DNA of 64,000 bases from an uncultured Eubacteriales bacterium (GTDB lineage: Bacteria > Bacillota > Clostridia > Lachnospirales > Lachnospiraceae), in contig OMWM01000002.1 in the NCBI GenBank assembly GCA_900314775.1, positions 53,372 through 117,371 on the forward strand. Reading direction: 5' to 3'. Each line of letters opens with the position of its first letter. The first letter of the stretch is position 1. The translations under genes were made by a program, and so were the position numbers. A model generated the notes under the pieces. It ran no database searches, was not told the DNA's origin, and saw only the letters and a program-made list of their open reading frames with translations. Shown here piece by piece: positions 58,479 through 64,000 of this stretch.

Positions 58479-59099
58479 ATGAGTGACAGCAGGAAGATAT
58501 CGGCCAAGCAGAGGCAGATTCTTGAATATATCAGAGATTCTATATTAAAGAGCGGCTATCCTCCGTCAGTGCGTGAGATCTGTGAGGCGGTGCATCTGAA
58601 GTCCACCTCATCCGTGCATGCTCATCTGGAGACGCTGGAGAAGAAGGGATATATCCGCCGCGACCCGTCCAAGCCGAGGGCGATCGAGATCACCGATGAC
58701 GAGTTCGGGCTGTCAAGACGCGAGATGGTGAATATCCCGATTATCGGTGAGGTTGCCGCCGGTGAACCGCTGCTGGCGGTTGAGAATATTACCGGCTACT
58801 ATCCTTTCCCGGCGGACCGTGTACCGAACAGTCAGCTGTTCATGCTGAAGGTGCGCGGCGAGAGCATGATCAATGCCGGCATTCTCAATGGCGATTATGT
58901 GATTGTCGAGCAGCAGAATACGGCGAAGAATAATGAGATTGTCTGTGCGCTGATCGACGATTCCGCGACGATCAAGACATTTTTTAAGGAAGATGGCTAT
59001 TACAGGCTTCAGCCTCAGAATGATACGATGGATCCGATTATCACGGACCACTGTGAGATCCTCGGGAAGGTCATCGGGCTGGTCAGATTGATGAACTGA
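58479..59099 (+). CDS. lexA: SOS repressor LexA
   Basis: LexA represses DNA-damage genes and is inactivated by RecA-stimulated self-cleavage. The N-terminal winged HTH (residues 1-70) contains YPPSVREICEAVHLKSTSSVHAHL. The cleavage site is Ala94-Gly95 in GEVAAGEPL, with catalytic Ser129 (VRGESM) and Lys166 (SATIKTF). ATG 58479 has GGAGG at 58466-58470, giving 206 residues; an earlier in-frame start at 58464 is less likely. Confidence 0.97.
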   Translation: MSDSRKISAKQRQILEYIRDSILKSGYPPSVREICEAVHLKSTSSVHAHLETLEKKGYIRRDPSKPRAIEITDDEFGLSRREMVNIPIIGEVAAGEPLLAVENITGYYPFPADRVPNSQLFMLKVRGESMINAGILNGDYVIVEQQNTAKNNEIVCALIDDSATIKTFFKEDGYYRLQPQNDTMDPIITDHCEILGKVIGLVRLMN

Positions 59100-59216
59100 C
59101 CGGGAATGCGCGTCTGAAACTGAATGTGCTTTCACACCGGGAACGCGCCGTTTTCCGTGCAGGAACAGCGCGCCGCCTGGGACGCGGGAACTGATAAATA
59201 CGTTATAGAGATAAAG

Positions 59217-59252
59217 AAAAGCATCGGAATTTCTGTTTTCCGATGCTTTTTC
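59217..59252. terminator. Bidirectional terminator between lexA and rsfS
   Basis: AAAAGCATCGGAA (59217-59229) pairs with TTCCGATGCTTTT (59238-59250), a perfect 13-bp stem with an 8-base loop; T-runs occur on both sides. Confidence 0.93.
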
Positions 59253-59263
59253 TGTCGGCCGCT

Positions 59264-59638
59264 TTATGCCTGCGGCTTGGCGTCACGGAACTGATCGGTA
59301 TCCACCATCTTGCCGTCACGCCATATTCTCTCCAGATCATAGAATGATCTGGAATCATTCGTAAATACGTGAACAATGATATCGTTGTAATCCAGAAGGA
59401 CCCAGCTGGCACTGCCGTAGCCTTCGATCTGCCGCGGCGTATAGCCGGCTTTGCCGAGCTGCTCTTCCACATTGTCGGCGAGTGCCTGCACCTGGTGTGC
59501 GTTGGTACCGCTTGCAATAATGAAATAGTCAGCGATTACCGAAACTTCGCTGATGTCGATCACGCGTACGTCGATGCCCTTCTTGTCATCCAGCGCACGG
59601 ATCGCCAGTTTCGCCATATTTTCCGAATTATGATCCAT
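59264..59638 (-). CDS. rsfS: Ribosomal silencing factor RsfS
   Basis: RsfS (Iojap family) binds L14 and blocks subunit joining when nutrients are short. Features: AIRALDDKKGIDVRVIDIS, ADYFIIASGTNAHQVQALAD, YGSASWVLLDYNDIIVHVF and FYDLERIW. ATG at 59638 (GGAGGAG upstream at proper spacing) is preferred over 59644, which is almost on top of the Shine-Dalgarno; this gives 124 residues. It overlaps the end of yqeK. The cluster yhbY-nadD-yqeK-rsfS is standard. Confidence 0.95.
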   Translation of the reverse strand: MDHNSENMAKLAIRALDDKKGIDVRVIDISEVSVIADYFIIASGTNAHQVQALADNVEEQLGKAGYTPRQIEGYGSASWVLLDYNDIIVHVFTNDSRSFYDLERIWRDGKMVDTDQFRDAKPQA

Positions 59639-60218
59639 TCGCATCTCCTCCGTTTAACAGGTCATAATAATATTGACAGGTAATTTCCGTAGTATCGTCT
59701 ATAATCTGATTGTTTCCTCTGATATAGGCAAGCGTCTGCTGGAGAATCGTCAGCACGGCACGGTCCAGATCCGTAAAGGCAAGCTGCCGTATCTGCGGCA
59801 GATCCTGTACCTGGTTTCTGGACGGCTCGATATAATCGGCCGTAAATACGATCTTCTCAAGCAGTGACATGGCAGGTTTCCCGGTCGTATGGTAAGTGAT
59901 GGCGCCGAGAATATCCGGGTCCGTCACACCGTAAATATGTTCTGCATAGTAAGCGCCGACCTTGCCATGCAGCAGAGAAGGATCCGCCTCTTCCGCCTTG
60001 CTGATCGGGAGCCCATAGCGGACGCATTCATTGTACAGTTCCTTTTTCTTAAGGTATTTGGCACAGTCATGCAGAAGTCCGGCATAGAGCGCCTTCTCCA
60101 TGTCTTCTCCCCACCGCATGGCCAGACAGGCCGAGGTATACATTACGCCCTGCGTATGGTGAAAACGCCTGGCGGGAAGAATTTTCTGCAGTTTCTCTTC
60201 TATCTCAGAAAGTGTCAT
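59628..60218 (-). CDS. yqeK: HD-domain phosphohydrolase YqeK
   Basis: YqeK proteins hydrolyse Ap4A symmetrically and carry an HD metal site. The 196-residue product has RRFHHTQGVMYTSACLA with the first histidine, then LLHDCAKYL (HD), HGKVGAYYAEHIYG and ITYHTTGKPAM. It lies between nadD and rsfS. AAAGGAG is 12 bases from its start, a slightly long spacing. Confidence 0.93.
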   Translation of the reverse strand: MTLSEIEEKLQKILPARRFHHTQGVMYTSACLAMRWGEDMEKALYAGLLHDCAKYLKKKELYNECVRYGLPISKAEEADPSLLHGKVGAYYAEHIYGVTDPDILGAITYHTTGKPAMSLLEKIVFTADYIEPSRNQVQDLPQIRQLAFTDLDRAVLTILQQTLAYIRGNNQIIDDTTEITCQYYYDLLNGGDANGS

Positions 60219-60238
60219 AACGACGCAGCACTCCTTTA

Positions 60239-60853
60239 TCAGTCAGTATAAAGTTTATGTTCACGGATGTACTGTTCTACGCTGTCCGGCACGAGGTAGC
60301 GGATGGAAAGACCATCGCGGATCCTCTTGCGGATCATCGTCGATGAAATGCCCAGGTCCGGCACGTTCAGTATGCGGATATCGGCGCGGTACTTCATCAT
60401 CAGCGAGTACGCACGGCCGACAAAAGCGTCCATGCTGATGCCGTTGCGCACACCGGCCAGAATAATGCACTGCCTCATGATCTTATCCGGCTGGTGCCAC
60501 GATTCGATTTCAAAAAGGGAATCGCCGCCCATGATGAAATAGTAATCCGAGTCCGGATGCTGCTCGTGCAGCAGCTTCAGCGTATCGGATGTATAGCTCA
60601 GCCCGGCTCTCTCCATCTCAAATTCCGATGGCTGAAAGTACGGGACGCCTTCACACGCGAGCCGGATCATGTTCATCCTGTCCTGTGCCGATGTGACCGG
60701 CCGGCGTCCTGTCTTATGCGGCGGATTGGCGTTCGGCAGTATGACGACCTTGTCGAGTCCGTAGTCGCGATAAGCATTTTCTGCCAGAATCAGGTGAACA
60801 TTGTGAATGGGGTCAAAGGTTCCGCCCATAATACCGATTTTTTTCCTGGACAT
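60239..60853 (-). CDS. nadD: Nicotinate-nucleotide adenylyltransferase
   Basis: NadD makes nicotinate adenine dinucleotide, an essential NAD precursor. The nucleotidyltransferase signature GIMGGTFDPIHNVHL (residues 7-21) and the C-terminal ISSTMIRKRI motif are clear, and PNANPPHK occurs near residue 40. The 204-residue length is standard. It precedes yqeK in transcription by about 20 bases. Confidence 0.97.
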   Translation of the reverse strand: MSRKKIGIMGGTFDPIHNVHLILAENAYRDYGLDKVVILPNANPPHKTGRRPVTSAQDRMNMIRLACEGVPYFQPSEFEMERAGLSYTSDTLKLLHEQHPDSDYYFIMGGDSLFEIESWHQPDKIMRQCIILAGVRNGISMDAFVGRAYSLMMKYRADIRILNVPDLGISSTMIRKRIRDGLSIRYLVPDSVEQYIREHKLYTD

Positions 60854-60882
60854 AATATTCTTCCTTCCGCATTATGAAACTG

Positions 60883-61173
60883 TCAAGGCAGCACAATCTT
60901 CTTGTTCTTGTCCTTGCCTTCTTTGTAGAGAACAATCTTCTTGCCGATTACCTGCACCACCTGCGAATGTGTGCGCTCGCTGATTGTCTGCGCCAGTTCG
61001 TGCGGGTCGTCGGTGCAGTTCTGCAGAACGGCGATCTTCACCAGTTCTCTCGCCGCAAGTGCCTCCGAAACCGCCTGGGTAAATTCGGGCGTAATGCTGG
61101 ATTTGCCGATCCGGAAAATCGGTTCCGTATTCATGGCAATACTTTTCAGATATGCTCGCTGTTTGCTGTTCAT
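60883..61173 (-). CDS. yhbY: Ribosome assembly RNA-binding protein YhbY (CRM domain)
   Basis: YhbY binds pre-50S particles through its CRM domain. The 96 residues open with NSKQRAYLKSIAMNTEPIFRIGK, include ARELVKIAVLQN and close with the basic VLYKEGKDKNKKIVLP. It is encoded between obgE and nadD, the usual location. Confidence 0.95.
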   Translation of the reverse strand: MNSKQRAYLKSIAMNTEPIFRIGKSSITPEFTQAVSEALAARELVKIAVLQNCTDDPHELAQTISERTHSQVVQVIGKKIVLYKEGKDKNKKIVLP

Positions 61174-61221
61174 TCTGTCTCCGTTCCATATAAGCGCCGC
61201 CCTGCGCGGGCCGGCACCTGT

Positions 61222-62511
61222 TTACTTGTAATAGTCGAATTCGTGGCCGTACATGCGGACGGTATCGCCGTCGCGGATGCCCAGCTGCTCCAACATCTTG
61301 AGTATACCATTTTCTTTGAGAAATTTCTGGAAAAATGCGAATCCTTTCTCCGATTCCAGATTGGTATAGCCAAGCATACGTTCGATACGCGGTCCTTCTA
61401 CGACGAAGGTTCTCTCCTCGTCCGGATCGCGGTATACCTCAAACGGCTCTTCGACCGTTTCTTTCTGCGGAATGTACTCCGGCTGGAAAACGATCGGTTC
61501 CTCGTCGAGGTTGTTCAGCATCTCCCGGATCTTGTAGAGAAGCTCTTTCACGCCCTTGCCGGTTACGGCTGAAATCGGCATGACCGTATAGCCCTGCGGC
61601 TCGAATTCCTTTCTGAGCCTGTCAGCGATCTGCTGTGCCTCCTCTTCCGGCAGAATATCAAGCTTGTTGGCAGCGATGATCTGCGGCTTGTGTTCGAGGT
61701 CTGCCTTATAGGATTTCAGCTCTTCATTGATATGGTAAATGTCTTCGATCGGATCACGGCCTTCGGATCCCGCGGCATCGACAACGTGGACCAGAACCTT
61801 GGTCCGCTCGATATGCCGGAGAAATTCAAAGCCAAGTCCCGCACCGGCGGACGCGCCGTCGATGATGCCCGGGATATCCGCCATCACGAAGCCCTGCTCG
61901 TCAGGCAGGTCCACAACGCCCTGAATCGGGTTCAGCGTAGTGAAATGGTAGTTGGCGATCTTCGGCCGTGCATTGGTGACACGTGAAAGCAGTGTCGATT
62001 TGCCGACATTCGGGTAGCCGACGAGACCGACATCCGCGATGACTTTGAGCTCCAGTGTCACCGCCAGCTCCATGCCCGGTTTGCCCGGCTGTGCGTACTT
62101 CGGTGCCTGCATGGTGGAAGTTGCGTAGTGCATGTTGCCCTTGCCGCCTCTGCCGCCCTTCAGGATTGTCTGGCGTTCGTTGCCATGCGACATGTCGGCG
62201 ATGACAAGGCCGGTCTTCGTGTCCCGGATCACGGTACCTTCCGGCACCTTGATGATCAGATCCTGTCCGTCCTTGCCGTGGCAGCGGTTCTTGCCGCCTT
62301 CTTCACCGTTAGTGGCACTGTATTTCTTATTGCGGCGGAAATCGGAAAGGTTGTTGAGTCCCTTGTCCACGACAAATATGATGTCGCCGCCTCTGCCGCC
62401 GTCACCGCCGTTCGGTCCGCCTGCCGGAACGTAAAGTTCGCGGCGGAAGCTTACATGACCGTCGCCGCCGCTGCCCGAGCGAATGATAATATTAACCTGA
62501 TCTGCAAACAT
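61222..62511 (-). CDS. obgE: Obg GTPase (CgtA)
   Basis: Obg is an essential GTPase that monitors 50S assembly and stress. N-terminal glycine-rich Obg fold with GGDGHVSFRRE and GGPNGGDGGRGGDI; GTPase motifs GYPNVGKST, DIPGIIDGAS and NKLD; and a C-terminal OCT domain (RMLGYTNLESEKGFAFFQKFL). ATG 62511 has AAAGGAG eight bases upstream; the frame continues to 62556 but lacks support. Length 429 residues. Confidence 0.97.
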   Translation of the reverse strand: MFADQVNIIIRSGSGGDGHVSFRRELYVPAGGPNGGDGGRGGDIIFVVDKGLNNLSDFRRNKKYSATNGEEGGKNRCHGKDGQDLIIKVPEGTVIRDTKTGLVIADMSHGNERQTILKGGRGGKGNMHYATSTMQAPKYAQPGKPGMELAVTLELKVIADVGLVGYPNVGKSTLLSRVTNARPKIANYHFTTLNPIQGVVDLPDEQGFVMADIPGIIDGASAGAGLGFEFLRHIERTKVLVHVVDAAGSEGRDPIEDIYHINEELKSYKADLEHKPQIIAANKLDILPEEEAQQIADRLRKEFEPQGYTVMPISAVTGKGVKELLYKIREMLNNLDEEPIVFQPEYIPQKETVEEPFEVYRDPDEERTFVVEGPRIERMLGYTNLESEKGFAFFQKFLKENGILKMLEQLGIRDGDTVRMYGHEFDYYK

Positions 62512-62544
62512 CCGTGTAACTCCTTTGCTGTGTGCATGAAAAAT

Positions 62545-62578
62545 AAACGGCCTCAATAATAATTATTTGAGGCCGTTT
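62545..62578 (-). terminator. Hairpin terminator between rpmA and obgE
   Basis: AAACGGCCTCAA (62545-62556) and TTGAGGCCGTTT (62567-62578), perfect 12-bp stem, 10-base loop; on the minus strand ATTTTTC follows. It likely reduces readthrough from the L21-L27 genes into obgE. Confidence 0.85.
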
Positions 62579-62600
62579 GCATGTTCTTGTGTCTGCTTGA

Positions 62601-62891
62601 TTATTCGTTAGCAGCGGTCGGGTAAACGGAAGCCTGCTTCCTGTCTCTGCCCTTTCTCTCGTATCTTACAACACCGTCAACCAGTGCGAATAAGGTATCA
62701 TCTCCGCCCTTACCAACGTTCACACCCGGGTGGATTCTGGTTCCGCGCTGTCTGTAGATGATGTTGCCCGCCTTGACGAACTGTCCGTCTGCTCTCTTGG
62801 CGCCCAGTCTCTTGGACTCGGAATCACGGCCGTTCTTGGTAGAGCCGACACCTTTCTTATGTGCAAAATACTGAAGGTCCATTACGAACAT
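62601..62891 (-). CDS. rpmA: 50S ribosomal protein L27 with Prp-cleaved N-terminus
   Basis: L27 reaches the peptidyl-transferase centre. The N-terminus [10 protein letters not shown] precedes [14 protein letters not shown]; Firmicute L27 carries such an extension, which Prp cleaves just before the lysine-rich start. The rest ([38 protein letters not shown]) matches L27. AGGAGG lies five bases upstream of ATG 62891. The prp gene is two bases away. Confidence 0.97.
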   Translation of the reverse strand: MFVMDLQYFAHKKGVGSTKNGRDSESKRLGAKRADGQFVKAGNIIYRQRGTRIHPGVNVGKGGDDTLFALVDGVVRYERKGRDRKQASVYPTAANE

Positions 62892-62893
62892 AG

Positions 62894-63214
62894 TTACACC
62901 TCCTCGATCTCTATGTCAACGAAATCGTTGTAGTTTTCTGCGATCTGTTCCATGCCAAAGACAAGCGAGTCCATCAGGAGCTTCGCATCGCGGCCTGGTG
63001 CCTTCGGAAATGATGCAATGATCAGTCCGTCGTCACTTCCGCACTGCACGGTATCCTCCGTGAACTTCTCGATGGAATTCACGGTGTTCTGTACCAGAAC
63101 AGATACGGCGGCACACACGATATCGCTGCCCGCATCGCTGTACTGCGCATGTCCTTCGCATTTAAAGCCCTTATATCGATTTCCTGCGTCTTTATAGACC
63201 GTAAATCTGATCAT
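62894..63214 (-). CDS. prp: Ribosomal-processing cysteine protease Prp (YsxB)
   Basis: Prp cleaves the N-terminal extension of L27. The 106 residues contain the catalytic His22 in [20 protein letters not shown] and Cys34 in the same stretch. It is encoded between rplU and rpmA, the conserved arrangement in Firmicutes. Its Shine-Dalgarno is weak, consistent with coupling to rplU. Confidence 0.95.
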   Translation of the reverse strand: MIRFTVYKDAGNRYKGFKCEGHAQYSDAGSDIVCAAVSVLVQNTVNSIEKFTEDTVQCGSDDGLIIASFPKAPGRDAKLLMDSLVFGMEQIAENYNDFVDIEIEEV

Positions 63215-63225
63215 AACAGGCAGTT

Positions 63226-63534
63226 TCAGGCATTGATCTTATCGATCTTAACCTTAGTATAAGTCTGTCTGTGACCGTTCTTCTTGTGATAGCCGGTCTT
63301 CGGTTTGTACTTATACACAATGATCTTCTTGCCCTTCTCGTTGCCGAGTGATGTAGCTTCAACTGTTGCACCCTCAACGACAGGGGTTCCGACTTTGACT
63401 TCGTCACCGCCGACAACAAGTACCTGATCGAAAACGATCTTGCCGTTCTCGTCTGCATCGAGCTTCTCAACTCTGAGGATGTCTCCCTCGGATACTTTGT
63501 ACTGCTTGCCGCCTGTTGCTATAACTGCATACAT
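63226..63534 (-). CDS. rplU: 50S ribosomal protein L21
   Basis: L21 binds 23S rRNA domain [27 protein letters not shown] at the N-terminus and the basic [29 protein letters not shown]-terminus (both read in pieces) are diagnostic. The 102 residues are normal. A GGAGGGAAC sequence precedes ATG 63534. Confidence 0.97.
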   Translation of the reverse strand: MYAVIATGGKQYKVSEGDILRVEKLDADENGKIVFDQVLVVGGDEVKVGTPVVEGATVEATSLGNEKGKKIIVYKYKPKTGYHKKNGHRQTYTKVKIDKINA

Positions 63535-63539
63535 TGATA

Positions 63540-63622
63540 GGTTCCCTCCTATTCCTCTATTACTCGCCAGTTACGGTATTCATGCCGGAGGGCATGAAAT
63601 TTAGACCCCACTGTGCGGCATC
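63540..63622 (-). ncRNA. Probable L21 leader RNA upstream of rplU
   Basis: The transcribed leader on the minus strand contains GCCGCACAGTGGGGTCT and an 8-bp hairpin TTCATGCC/GGCATGAA (63579-63598, loop CTCC), ending at the rplU Shine-Dalgarno. Layout resembles the L21 leader that autoregulates rplU in Firmicutes; a covariance search would be needed to confirm. Confidence 0.6.
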
Positions 63623-63628
63623 TTGGAT

Positions 63629-63657
63629 ATTTTAGCATATTAATTTCACTGCGTCAA
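63629..63657 (-). promoter_or_regulatory. Promoter of the rplU-prp-rpmA operon
   Basis: Minus strand TTGACG (63652-63657), 17 bases, TAAAAT (63629-63634) with an extended TGC. The -35 overlaps the stop codon of the upstream gene. Confidence 0.75.
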
Positions 63658-63986
63658 TTCTTTTCGGGAAAAGAATTGATCTCAATATCGTACAGGTCAT
63701 CGATCGGTATTTTCACACCGCCGACCTGCAGAAAACGGCTTTCCGGGCTGATTGCGGCGAGCATGCCTTCCTTTTTCAGATAGACCTGCTGCAGATGATC
63801 ATAATAAATAACCGTCACCATGCAGCGTTTTTCGAGGCGCTGCAGCGTTTCATTGATCTGCGCCATCCGCTCCGGTGAAATTTCTGCTTCCGGCACAGGC
63901 ACCTTCTCCGCGGCGGCGCGTGCCTGCGCGAGCCCACGCAGCGGGTTGAACGGCTGAAATATTTTCGCCCGTTCGGACATCGGCAT
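63654..63986 (-). CDS. YolD-like protein
   Basis: The 110-residue product has the YolD-like features: an N-terminal SERAKIFQPFNPLRGLAQA, a central IYYDHLQQVYLKKEGML and an end resembling the SH3-like barrel (RFLQVGGVKIPIDDLYDIEI). YolD proteins often precede Y-family polymerases of the DinB/UvrX type, and the gene could belong to such a unit upstream of the window. The start is ATG 63986; a second in-frame ATG is two codons later. It has no clear Shine-Dalgarno within the window. Confidence 0.75.
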   Translation of the reverse strand: MPMSERAKIFQPFNPLRGLAQARAAAEKVPVPEAEISPERMAQINETLQRLEKRCMVTVIYYDHLQQVYLKKEGMLAAISPESRFLQVGGVKIPIDDLYDIEINSFPEKN

Positions 63987-64000
63987 TTTTCTTCTTTTAC

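Overview
This window looks like a chromosomal core segment of a member of the Clostridia, most likely a Lachnospiraceae-type Firmicute with moderately high GC. The basis is gene content and order: rimM-trmD-rplS-lepB-rbgA-rnhB-yraN, short HisG with HisZ, type III glutamine synthetase, recU, sepF-divIVA, LexA with a divergent YneA-like LysM protein, and L27 with its Prp protease. Genus cannot be fixed by reading alone. No rRNA, tRNA, CRISPR array, insertion sequence or prophage was seen.

Layout. From 1 to 11.8 kb there is a dense plus-strand run for translation, ribosome assembly, nucleases and RNA modification, where many genes overlap by 1-8 bases. From 11.8 to 16.1 kb lies a five-gene his operon (hisZ-G-D-B-I) behind a consensus promoter that carries a dyad. 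From 16.2 to 31.1 kb come alaS, a CapA-like lipid-anchored or membrane protein, rpsU (58 residues), phoH-ybeY, a flippase, two flavoproteins, a folate enzyme, miaB and glnN. From 31.2 to 38.3 kb are mutS, mutL, miaA and a PLP enzyme. From 38.4 to 47.1 kb is the cell-shape block radC-mreB-mreC-mreD-mrdA-rodA-mgsA-like-dacA. From 47.2 to 53.6 kb are a P-loop orphan, an HlyD-like protein, sepF, divIVA, aroB, lspA, rluD and a small cysteine protein. The strand then reverses: 53.8-57.4 kb holds a CoA-disulfide-reductase/rhodanese enzyme, a tyrosine recombinase and a resolvase-like protein without the catalytic serine. A 600-base noncoding stretch with two tandem repeat arrays follows. At 58-59 kb sits the lexA/yneA SOS divergon. 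From 59.2 to 64 kb, on the minus strand, is the ribosome-biogenesis cluster rplU-prp-rpmA-obgE-yhbY-nadD-yqeK-rsfS, preceded by a YolD-like gene.

How it fits together. Most of the window is housekeeping: ribosome maturation, peptidoglycan elongation and division, mismatch repair and SOS. The most unusual items are: (1) an MgsA-like protein in the rod operon in which three key catalytic residues are substituted; (2) a MutL whose linker is built of eight tandem 17- or 14-residue repeats, two of them identical at DNA level; (3) a signal peptidase I with arginine where the general-base lysine is expected; (4) a catalytically defective resolvase-like gene with a dyad at its own start site, next to tandem arrays; (5) an SOS divergon with up to five LexA-box-like sites, one lying in the spacer of a perfect promoter for the division inhibitor; (6) a CapA-like protein whose metal motifs have decayed. 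No clearly new multi-gene system such as a defence island is visible.
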